64,000 nucleotides of DNA. Origin: Fennellomyces sp. T-0311. Lineage: Eukaryota > Mucoromycota > Mucoromycetes > Mucorales > Lichtheimiaceae. The stretch covers positions 310,001-374,000 of the forward strand of contig JALLLT010000023.1 in assembly GCA_025266875.1 (NCBI GenBank), in the 5' to 3' direction. Each line of letters begins with the position of its first letter. The stretch's first letter is position 1. The position numbers and the translations under genes are program-made. This document shows, piece after piece, positions 43,887-54,444 of this stretch. The notes under the pieces were generated by a model that was not told the origin of the DNA, did no database searches, and saw only the letters and a program-made list of their open reading frames with translations.

Positions 43887-43961
43887 ACAAATATTTACTT
43901 CGAACTGTAGAATTCACTGTAACGACTATCGCATTCTCTAACTGATACAAGCGAAGCTCAT

Positions 43962-46903
43962 CTAGAAAGTGTCGTATAATCCCCAAAGTGCCAACGCAAA
44001 ATCAATTGGGGTACACATTTCCTGGCTCTGCGTCCTTTCCGCCTGATATTCTAAGATTTCGTTCGAAAGAATGCCCCCAGAATAATTGAGTTCGGTAACC
44101 CTCACCTCCATCCCATCATTCAGCTGATCTGAAAATTCATTGAGACTGTGTGAACTTTGGTGATGGTCAGCTATAGATGGATGGTGTTGGCGGGACAATG
44201 ATGGTTGTTTGCTTCGTGTACAAGTATCCGCGGTGCTCCAACGTGCTTCATTTGTGGATTCAAGGGCAAAATCACTGGGTCGGTTGCTGTCCAAATCGGA
44301 TGTTTGCTTAGATAAACTTGTGGTGGGGATGCTGAGATGATGATGAATGGGCTGTGTTTCTTTAGTGTGTGATATGTCGGAATTTAGCACAAGTCGATGC
44401 GGCAATGAACTGTAAAACAATGCTTCGGGACTTGTGCTGCGAAGAGTATGGTGAGGTATTTCTGTTCGTCGCAAATTTGTGGCGTTCGTCGATATCTCAT
44501 CACCGGTACCACTATTAAATAAATAGGTAGTATCTTCTGTCGCATGTGAACCCGCAAGTATCTTGGCGAAATGGTTAACGATTCTTGCGTTTCGAAAACT
44601 TGTCTCATTCTTGGTATATGCTGCTGCGCAACGTCCTAGGTTGTGGCGTCCGAGCTGCCTTTCGTACTCGCTTTTACTACTTGCATTATATACAAATATA
44701 GCAGCTGCCTGAAAAACAGAGCTGAGTGCAAGAAAATTGTTAACTTTTTTCGGCACACACCAAAGGATAAAGGAAGTACTCACTATCCGACGATAGAACG
44801 AGGAATATAATCAGATATCGTCAGCATTAATCCTTCAATCGTATCGATGATGTTCAGTGCTGCCGTTGTACACACACGATGCGATCTAACCCAGCTGACC
44901 GTTCCAATAGCGCCATCGCTTTCCAGTATACAGCGGTGCAGAAGGAGCTTGATACAGTTATAGAATATAAAGAGGACATCTATATACAAGCAATAAGTAC
45001 GCAACATTATCAAGTTCACAATGTAAATATACGTTTGTCACAAGATACATCATGAGTGATCCTACCAAATTGAAGATATGACGGCAGATTCGACCTCCAT
45101 GTACAGAGCTCAGCGTCAAGCTCTTCGATAGTTTCAACTGTACTTTTAGTGGTATCATGTGCTACAGGAGAATAAAGCGAGCCCAGAATTTTGCGGAGCG
45201 TATGGGAGAGCAAGGTTACTTGAATAAAAAAGCCATACACTGGTGAATTTTCGCGTACACATGTCTCCGTTTGCGCTATCAGTAAAGGATAGCTCATAGC
45301 TGTACTTTCATTGTCACTGATCGTGTGGTATGGCGAGTCTATTTCGTACACAGAGGGGATATCGACATCGAAGGCGTCGTCGTAGATGGCAATGGGTCTT
45401 CCTAGCTCTGCTGCTATCCATGCATCAATAGTATACACAGCATACCATATTCGCCTTCGCAACTCGATTTCTCCTTTTGGAAGATTCCACTTGCTACTGC
45501 TCCGATGTAAGCCGAGCTCTTGGGCCTATGTTGCATAGAGTTAATATATAGTCAGCTTACCACTAAGCTTAAGCATGATACATACCATGTTGATAGCCTA
45601 TATAAAATACCAGATTAAAAGTTAGAGACTGCCATAATCAATAAGAATATTTGCCTTACAATTCCAGAGGTAATCCTGCCATGAATTATGATATTTTCTG
45701 AGCAAGCATAGTGAACAGCGCAAGTCAAACCTTACCATTGGACCGAATCCTCCTCATCTTCGTCTCCGGAAGATATATTTAAGAATATTGTCAGCATAAT
45801 CAGGGTCTGTAGTGTGCTGATTTGGGATCGTCGATGTGCAACTTGTAAGATTTTCGCTGCTTTATCTCCTAGGCTGCGTTTTATGGACCAAACAGTGTCG
45901 CGACTGATATCTGTCCCTACGACAAGACCGTCTTGGAAGTTCAAAAAGTCCATGCCGATTGCGCACATGGCACTAAGCATATATTCGTCTGGCGGATGGG
46001 GATTCTGATAATAGTATTGCTGTAGAAATGAGAGCTTGTTAAGGATTGGTATATTCGGCTGGATAAACGTGAAATAGCTATTGCAACGCGGAGTCGATAC
46101 GGTTAACTCGGTTCAGTGGCTTAAGCAATGTAACAAACATACCCATGTATTGCAAGGTCAACGAGCTCTTCAGTTAGTCCAGGTATATCTTGGAGAACTG
46201 TCACGCTTTGCGTTATCCGTGGATGTGTTGCTGGTTTTTCGACTCCACCGGCCTTGACAACCACGAGCTCGTCACCATCGTTATTTACTTTTTGCAGAAT
46301 AAAGGGGCGCTCGTCTTTTATTCTGTAGCTCCGATTGGCTTCAAAAGGACTGAGTAGGTGTAGACCGGAGCTGCTTCCAATGTAACGGGTAGTGCCATAG
46401 TCGTTAAGCTGCAGTAGACTCATATGTTCTATTATCTCCAAAGTTGCGTTCGCCGAGACGAGGCCGTTGCATCCACATAAAAGGCTTTGATAGGCGTAAA
46501 TATTGCCTTCTTCAGATAAGCCAGACAAATGGCTCTTTTTCACTAGTGCACGTGTATCATCCGATCGCCGTGGATGAAGTTTTCGGTTCAGAAGACCCTC
46601 TAGGCGTGCAATCCGGTCTTCGAACGTGGTGATAGGATCCACAGGTTTGTTATCGTCACGAAAATGACATTCAACACCGTACTTTTTGCATCCATAGCAG
46701 GGCTGAACAGTGTCTGCGTTGCATTTCATTCGTCGCTGTCGACAGGAATTACAACTTCTTCTGCCACGCCTTCGTTTTTTCCGCGGAATGTCGACTGATT
46801 TAGAATTGAAAGCGTCATTCGATTGTGGTCGAATTAAAAGAGGCCGTACTGGTGCTGAATTCCACACTTTCGAGTGTTGGTGAGGAGTTGCAGCGTAGCT
46901 CAT
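43962..46903 (-). CDS. Zn2Cys6 fungal-specific transcription factor (TF1), 848 aa
   Basis: Seven exons: 46903-46143, 46077-45736, 45675-45660, 45597-45586, 45525-45066, 44979-44784, 44721-43962. All phases agree and the 2,547 nt are open. Residues 41-79 hold a basic stretch (RKKRRRGRRS) and the binuclear cluster CX2CX6CX6CX2CX6C (CNSCRQRRMKC ... CYGCKKYGVEC), followed by a coiled-coil-like linker (FEDRIARLEGLLNRKL). The middle is the fungal-specific TF domain (YFTFIQPNIP, QYYYQNPHPPDEYMLSAMCAIG, MAQELGLHRS, IAAELGRPIAI). Ser/Thr-rich C-terminus ends in ALWGLYDTF. It should act as a DNA-binding regulator in the nucleus. Lying next to a PDR pump it is a candidate regulator of it (inference). 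Confidence 0.93.
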
Positions 46904-48116
46904 GGTCGAAAAAAATTTGACACTGTCACACGTTACCAGGTGTGCCCAAGATGCACCTAAATAGGCTGATTTTCAGCCGAGGTGCTGGATCCTAACGCTG
47001 TGTAACACATATGCATGAGTGTCATCCGGGAATGTAATTCGTTCAACAGACATATAGCAGATACTATTGGCTGGAGAACCGGCTATGTTTCACCGTGTTT
47101 TTATGCCAGCCTGTCGGAATCTTTATGAACAGATTAGAAACCATCTGTATAATCAGCTTATTAAATTAATATGTCAGATATAACTGGTAGTCATACATTT
47201 ACGATGTATATCATCACTCACAAAGTTGCTATATATCGGAAGAATAATCAAGTTACATATCGTCCCTTGTTAATCCGGGACTTGACGCAATGTTGTTTGC
47301 AGGTGCAAGTCATTCATCTCCTTTCTGGAAGAAGACCAATCATTCCGACTGGCGGTTTCGATTTTGCGCATATATATTACTTTTCGTCTGTAAGCTTGAC
47401 AATGCCGATCATTTAACCGCGATGAAAATCTCATATATTTTAAGGCCACGCTTACATATCGCATGAGGATGACCCATAAGTTCTTTTAGGATGGACGGAA
47501 TTCGATCATCTACAGCACACATATTCATGTATAGTTTTCTCGATCTCTTCTTTTATAAGATCCTGCATTTTTTAGTTATGAATAACCAGGAACTTAAAAA
47601 AAGAGGAGTAATGGTGTTTGAGGAGTTGGATAGCGGAAATATTTACCATACATATTACTCTATGTCTCCTGTTACTCTTTTAGTTCGCTTAGATACTGGA
47701 TATTAAGTTCACCCGCTCTAATCTCCCGTCCACTGGAAAACGTGGTTAGCTGAAAGATAGAATCAATTACAGTACTTGCTATCCTAACTTGAGCTACAAA
47801 TTACTGGCGATGTAAAAGGATACTCTGTATAACACCGCTGAGAAGAAATATAATATTTAAGTGGTCAGTTCAACATAACTGCTTGGGAAAGTAAGCCAAA
47901 TGTGACTGGTGCATATTGGCGCAACATGCTGTGTAAAAGCGTTATCTCCAATGACGCATTCTGATAGCAATCACTCCTCAATATCACCACTTTGCTCATT
48001 TCCAAATTGTTACCTCGTATAGCAACGGCTTCCCCGACGATAAAATCCAGTTCCCACAGATAAATTACCTCCTGGTCTCCTTTCTGACTTTCTGAACAGA
48101 GATCTGGTCATGGGCA
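46904..48116. other. Gene-free interval upstream of TF1
   Basis: 1.2 kb without a supported gene; the proximal part should hold the TF1 promoter. No repeat was recognised before R1 begins at ~48,117. Confidence 0.4.
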
Positions 48117-48520
48117 CGGGTACCATGTCTGAGCTCGAGGTAATTAATTCTTTGATTTTTTAAGAATGCATTTACAGGCGCTTTCAGTGCCTGTAAGTGC
48201 ATTATTTCATGGCTACAATGAAGCCAAAAAGGAGGAATTTTCGGTAAACCAACAAAATGTGCTTCAATACTATATGGCGCGATGGTACTTTATTAATTAT
48301 TATATAAACTATGAATTTGCGCGCCCTTTGCAATCAATCCTTTTGCATATTGTACATGCACGGATGATCTTGGCGGGAATCTTAGCCTGGGATGATACAC
48401 TGACTAATGGTGGAGTTGATGTAGATGAACTGAGCGCTGCTGAAATATGGAGATCTCTTTTTTATTGTGGTATATTATCATATTGTATCGGTTGATGTTG
48501 TGAAAATGGGTGTGGCATGA

Positions 48521-48946
48521 TGTTTTAAATCAGAGAGAGTAAGAGAAAGTAGAAATGACAAATATGTCAACGAGACTCAAAAAGGTAACTGATTTATTTC
48601 ATATGTTTTGCTCTCTCTATTTATAATAAATGCTTATCCATGATGGGATTTCCTTAAGCCGGTATTTCCGTGAGTGATGTGTAATATCAACCTTATTATC
48701 ATTGAGCAGTTACGGATCTGATGATCGATAGGATGAATGCCGACAGAGCATATCCGTGAAGAGACACGTTGACCGGAAGGTCGTGTATATGGGTAACCTG
48801 ATTAGCTGAGTATTTGGTAAGCATGAAGCTCAACGTTCCGATGTCGGAAGTGGGAAGCGGCGGTAAGGATGGAAAGCTCTTATTCTCTGACGGACAGCAT
48901 AGATGACAAAGAAGCTTGTTAGGGTGTATTCATGTTGGATACAACA
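48521..48946 (+). repeat. Solo LTR, family A (~426 bp)
   Basis: Interrupts R1 between GGTGTGGCAT and TACTGTAGTATA, contiguous in copy a at about 12,140. Starts TGTTTTAAATCAGAGAG and ends ATGTTGGATACAACA. Its first ~295 bp recur in inverted orientation at 60,881-61,173. No clean target duplication could be read, perhaps because the left flank has mutated. Internal sequence is gone, as in LTR-LTR recombination. Confidence 0.78.
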
Positions 48947-49283
48947 TACTGTAGTATATTTGCTGTGGGGGTGGTGGCATATTGTGGCATATTTGTTGTT
49001 CCTGTTGTTATAGAGGCATATTGTAATATTCGCTACTGTGGCGGTGGCGGTGGAAACGAATAGGGAAGCAGATTGCCAAACGCTGATGTAGACGGTGGAT
49101 ATGGGGCCGGTCTCAGTGACGGTAGAGACACACGTGAAAGAACAGATGCTACTGATTGATGAGCTGATGTCGTTGCTGGTGATTGGTATGAGCTTGATGA
49201 GTATGAACTTGCGAAAATGACCGGTGCAAACATAAGCGAGTTTTCGTTCGATTCAGCAACCTCCGAAGCGGCTGGTACATTAG

Positions 49284-49991
49284 TTGAAAAGTTACATATT
49301 TAATGTGGAAGGTATTAGACCTGCTCCTGAAGGTATATGGTCTCTTCCTTGCGGTACTATGTTTAAGATAAAGACATAGATGTACAGAGACTGTGCCTGA
49401 AAAAAACCACAGAAGGTGAAAAAAGGCAGATTAATATGGAAAATGAAGGAAAGAAAGAATAAAACATATACAGAGAACTGTGCAGGTGGAAAAGCCGAAA
49501 CGAAGAAGGGAAATGTTATGAGTACTCTGGATTCCACACAATTATGCGCGGTTTCCTGGGACGGTTGGAGGTGTAGCTTTTAATGCCTCCTCCGGCGCCG
49601 GTTCGTCTTCATGATCTTCGGTGTCGCCCAATCAATCTGACGAAGGACATAGATGAGGACTGGCCAGGTCGATTTCCATTTGCCTCTAGTTAGGCCAACA
49701 TCAGAATGCGGTAGATTATTCATAATGTGATCTAAGGCTTGCATTTCGCCTGGTAGTTCCGGTATTGGCCAAATGAATTGGATAGTGCTTTGACGTGTGG
49801 ACTTAGCGAAGGACATACTGCATAGTGTTCTCTCGAGGCTGTGATTGCTCCACAACGACAATTCTGTAATGGATACGATGGGAGCCAGTGCATGCGCCAT
49901 CTGACTAGCCGGTGTCGGTCCTTTGAAAAGGCAGTCAGATAAAGGATCGGATCGACTTGACGGTGGGGGTTGAGACAACCAATGGTCTTGT
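49284..49991 (-). mobile_element. 5'-truncated LINE (non-LTR retrotransposon) with 13-bp target duplication
   Basis: Flanked by perfect direct repeats GCTGGTACATTAG (49,271-49,283 and 49,992-50,004); R1 copy a has the uninterrupted site. The minus strand encodes the C-terminal zinc-knuckle region of a LINE polyprotein: HRLVRWRMHWLPSY, then CRCGAITASREHYAVCPSL (Cys-x-Cys ... His ... Cys), with a frame change near 49,735. Reverse transcriptase and endonuclease are missing, as in target-primed 5' truncation. The 3' end has no long poly(A). Confidence 0.85.
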
Positions 49992-50181
49992 GCTGGTACA
50001 TTAGCTGGCAGACTCCTGTTTACTATTTTCTTCCTGGTGACTGGAGTTGCTCCCGCATAACCTATACTTCGACGTCGTAGTTTGCTATGGTCCGCGTTGC
50101 AACTTGGCTGGTATACCAGGCAGTGTGTACATTCTTAGTAGCATATTGTATTTATTTTCAAATCCTAAAAGCTGAAGACCG

Positions 50182-50498
50182 TGTGATGTTCAGTAATTAA
50201 AAGAGGCAGGTAAGTGACGAGACTCAAGTAGTGACTGATTTATTTCGTATGTTGAATCATCATTTTAAATAATAAAAGCTTATTCTCGAGGGTTTAGATC
50301 ACTGACATGGTTGTAAGGCACATGAACCGCTGTGGTAACCCAGGTTATGTGGGTTTCACTAAGATACGCAAGGTTATTACGATGCACGCATGTCAAGACA
50401 GGGATGTGGCTTTAGTTCGGAAAATTAAAGTAACCCGTTGTCAATAAGCAACCAAGGATAAATGATGCATAAGCCATTATCATGTTGTGGATACAACA
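50182..50498 (+). repeat. Solo LTR, family B (317 bp) with 5-bp target duplication
   Basis: Begins TGTGATGTTCAG, ends TTGTGGATACAACA, and is flanked by GACCG on both sides (50,177-50,181 and 50,499-50,503). R1 copy a shows the empty site (AAGACCGGAATG at ~12,637). Closely similar to the inverted copy at 60,566-60,880, which is the 5' LTR of a gypsy element, so family B belongs to Ty3/gypsy. Confidence 0.92.
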
Positions 50499-51050
50499 GA
50501 CCGGAATGATTACTGCTATTATTATTTGGCCAAAATAGAGCATAATAGTTACTGCAATGAAATCATTCAGCAAGAATGTAGTTTAATCAATGGCAAAATG
50601 CTATATGAAGCCGTTATTCTTCTTTTGTAAGGAATGTTTATGTATACAATAAATGTGGTTTTTCTTCTTTTTGTATTGAAGGCAATTTATTTAATTGTTG
50701 AATATAAGAGACGCTCCATTAGGATACAGAAAACTAGCTATAATTTTTTATACAGTACTTTTGTGGCAAGCATTATGAAATTTCGTAAGATATTACTTTT
50801 TTGGTTATCAGTTGATGCTGTGGTCAATCTGTCGTTGACATACTTTGAAGATGGCTTGCTTTGTGTAACTCAGAGAGTAGCTAAGCATTTCATAGACTGC
50901 CTACGTGAGACATGAAGACTAACTCGGCCGTTCATTCGCCGTACTTCCGGGTTACTCAGCCAATACGGTTTAAAATTTCGGCAAAAGTTTAGGCTGTGTG
51001 AGATTTTCAACTCAACTTCCGCTACCGAAGATGTCAATCGTTTTGTTACC

Positions 51051-53985
51051 ATGAACAACAATGAGTTTCCATGGCATCAACCAGAATCATGGAGCTCGAC
51101 ACCAAACCGGCCTCTTCTCATTCGGCCACGAGTGAATACTTCTGACAGAGGAAAATCAATCGACATTCCTCGTACAAAGCGTCTTCGAGCGAGAAGAAGC
51201 TGCAACTTTTGCCGACTACGAAAAATGCGTTGCAATTCAGATATTGCTCAGCCATGTTATGGATGTACAAAATTTGGCATGGAGTGCCATTTTCGACACG
51301 AGGATCAGCGTGTTACCAGGTCTCTCGAGTCGTTTGAAAATCGAATAGGACGCCTGGAGGTCCTTTTGAAACGTGCCTTGCGCCAGCGACGTGGACAACG
51401 ACTGGAGGAGCAACCTCCAATAACTATAAAAGAGGACACGCCAAAACTGACATATGAAAATGACGATACCTCTTTAAACCAAGACCTTCTTTGCGTATAT
51501 AAAGACCTTGTCTCTTCCAACGCAACCTTGGAACTGGTAGAGCAAATGAATTTACTGCAGCTCGGTGACTATGGAACCACTCGTTATATTGGAAACAGTT
51601 CAGGTGTACAACTAATCCACCAGTTCAAGACTAAGCATCACTACAAGATAAAGGACGAACGCCCGTTTATTTTGGAGAAACTAAATAGCGATGATAACGA
51701 GCTTGTGATCCTTAAAGCCGAGGGAGTCCAGAAACCATCACCTCATCCCCAGATTACGCAAAGCGTTAAAGTGCTTCAAGATATACCCAACCTAACGGAG
51801 GAACTGATTGATTTAATGATACATTCGTAAGTAGTGTGACTTGGATACAATGATAATGAATTAATGTATGGCACCCCCGTGCTGCTGTAGCTACTTCACA
51901 TTCATCCAACCACATCTTCCGCTTCTCAATAAGCTCTCATTTCTCCAACAATACTATTACCAGAACCCTCATCCTCCAGATGAATATCTTCTCAGTACTA
52001 TGTGCGCGGTCGCTGCTGATTTTCTGAATATTCAAGACGACATTGTTGCAGGGACTGACATTGACCGCGGGACACTCAAATCCATACAGAAATGTCTGCG
52101 GGATAAGGCAATCAAAATTTTGCAAGTTGCACACCGACGATCCCAAGTTACTACATTGCAGACATTGATCATTCTGACATTATTTATATGCATTTCCTCT
52201 TGGGAGGATGATGAAGAAGATTCGATACACTGGTAAGTTTTTCTTGAATTTTTTACGTGTTTGGTATCCAATTAATCATAATGGGCATTAGGTTGATTGC
52301 AGGGACTGTAAGATGAATTTTTATAATATTATGAAATATGTTCTAACCTGATACAAAACACATGCTTTTTTTGCAGGCTATAAACATGGTAAGTTAAGCA
52401 CGAGTTTGACAACATGCGATTACTAACTATTATATAACACAAAGGCTCAAAACCTTGGATTGCATCGAAATAGTACCAAATGGAATATCCCCGAGAGTGA
52501 GAACGAGTTGAGGAGGCGGCTGTGGTATTGTGTATACGGCATTGATGTATGGATCGCAGCTGAACTTGGGAGACCACTTGCAATTTCGGATGATACATTC
52601 GACGTTGACCTTCCATCTGTATTTGAAATTGATTCTCCATATCATACAATCAGGGTTGAGAAAGAGAAAGCCATGGCCCATCCACTACTGATTACTCAAG
52701 CGGAAGCGTCATTACGCGAGAAGCAAGAGTACCCATTCTTTTTGCGACTTATCCTGCTTACCCAAAAGCTGAAGCAAGTGCTAAGCACCCTTTACTCTCC
52801 AGTGGCAAATAATACCATTCGGACTAGTATCAAGGTCATCAACTCAATTGATGATGAGCTTAATACATGGAAATCGAGCGTACCGAAGAATCTTCAATAT
52901 AGTGGCATCAACTCTACTTTATCTTCTTTTGTTAGCGGTATGTGTGTATGACTGGAATATTATGGGTTGCCAAGTGCTCATTAGTAGTCAATATACATAT
53001 TGAAAAACAGGTATACTCTTTGTACTCTACAACTGTGTGAAAATCGTTCTCCATCGCCCGCTATTGGAGAACCCTGATGCCGTAGATTCTGTCAGCCTAA
53101 TTCGATCTCAAAGAGTTTGTTCTACAGCAGCTCTCAACATTATCGATACAATGGAAGTAATCCTACCCTCGCTGTCTTTTTATATCCCTCGTTATATTAT
53201 TGGATAGTAAGTGAATGGCACAGTTTTGAGGAGACTGAAGCTTAGAAGTGTATAGCTCTGTTTTTCAAGCAGCAACGATATTTATGCTCAGTGCAACAAG
53301 CAAAGATGAGCGCGAGCATTGCCTAGGATGCCGTAACTTGGCACGATGTGCGGCAGCGTACACCGTGAATAATACGCTTTATCGGAGCGCAAGACTTGTC
53401 GATCAGCTCGCGAGAGTACTTTCAGCATCATATTCCAACCAAGACACTCTCCAACTTACCAGTATCAATATAAATAATGGGATATCGAATGATACAAATC
53501 ACCGGCGAATAGATACACGGTCGGCCTTTCGTAATACCAGTCCGGAATCCCTGTTTTACAGCTCCTTGCCGAGTGAATTTACGTTATTTCAAGATGTAGC
53601 GGAAAGTCAGATTCATCATATCAATCAGAATCTTGGCATCCCTAGAAGTGTACCTGCAGAATTATCAAAATCTGGTGAATACCAACCTCTCTATTCCGTA
53701 CCACGTGGATTCCCAGGTGTTACGTTCAGCAACAGTAACGACCTTAAAGAGCCAAACACATTACGACCATCGGATCCACATAATTCATTAATGAACATCA
53801 GTCAAACAAGAATATACGATGATTTTGAAAATCTGCTGCTGGGAGATATGGCTGATGAATCTTGTACCGATTATTTCCAAAATCTGCTATTGAATGACGC
53901 CTTCCGAAGCGAACAAGATCAACAACGACTCGAAACGCCTCGTAGGACTGATCCGACGGCAGGATTATATATGGGACTTTTATGA
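51051..53985 (+). CDS. Zn2Cys6 fungal-specific transcription factor (TF2), 854 aa
   Basis: Exons: 51051-51826, 51891-52232, 52292-52307, 52377-52388, 52445-52937, 53011-53206, 53256-53985; 2,565 nt, all phases consistent. Cys51-Cys79 form CX2CX6CX6CX2CX6C (CNFCRLRKMRC ... CYGCTKFGMEC) after a basic stretch, then FENRIGRLEVLLKRAL as linker helix. The fungal TF middle domain is complete (YFTFIQPHLP, NLGLHRN, IAAELGRPLAI). The C-terminus differs from its two paralogues: it ends GLYMGLL instead of WGLYDTF and carries acidic Leu-rich repeats (FENLLLGDMADE, FQNLLLNDAF) that could be activation segments. Starts 110 bp after the end of R1 copy c, so that repeat may form part of its promoter. Confidence 0.93.
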
Positions 53986-54444
53986 GAAGATTGAACATAT
54001 CGTCGTTGAACCAAATTTGGAAGACGATGTTTTTCTTTCCATTTATTAGAAGCTGAGGAGTATAAGATCATACGCTGTAGCGAATGAAACATATTGTACA
54101 TTAGTTATTTTATTTCACTTGTTAATAAATTAAGCATACTACAGATTGCTTTCGCATCCAGCAGTAGTGATTGTACAGCATAGATTGAATTAATGGTGTG
54201 AGTAGTTCTTTATGCAGTAACATACATCAGTTTCACATGTCTGCTACTTTCTAGGAATATCAAGGTCACCATGGTGAGCTGTTATGGTATCGGTGAAACC
54301 ATTGCCGGTTCCCACCAATCGTTTTTGTAGCATATGTTACACGACGCTGAAAACGTCGTGCTCGGCATTAGTTTAGCCTATTTCACTGAGCATTCCATTC
54401 GTGTCCGCTCTTCAGTGTATTACCATGTCAATTTACCTACCACC
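53986..54444. other. Spacer between TF2 and TF3
   Basis: About 460 bp. Contains an imperfect inverted repeat ACGACGCTGAAAACGTCGT (about 54,341-54,359) and an in-frame ATG at 54,334 that would add 37 residues to TF3. The downstream ATG fits the paralogues better. Confidence 0.45.

Larger units (their letters stand above)
48117..50941. repeat. Dispersed repeat R1, copy c, carrying three later insertions
   Basis: Matches R1 copy a (11,660-13,133) from GGTACCATGTCTGAG at the left to GGCCGTTCATTCGCC at the right, interrupted by an LTR (48,521-48,946), a truncated LINE (49,284-49,991) and a second LTR (50,182-50,498). The first ~60 bases differ from the other copies by small indels. The minus-strand gene remnant is also present (SSSSYQSPATTSAHQS and CTICKRIDCKGRANS), broken by the insertions. 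Confidence 0.8.

Noticed and set aside
48511..48951. Target site duplication around the family A LTR
   Set aside because: Candidate 5-mers (CATGA and CATAC, or TGATG and TACTG) differ at two positions and depend on where the LTR is cut.
54334..54444. Upstream ATG as the start of TF3
   Set aside because: The 37 extra residues have no counterpart in TF1 or TF2, whose starts align with ATG 54,445.
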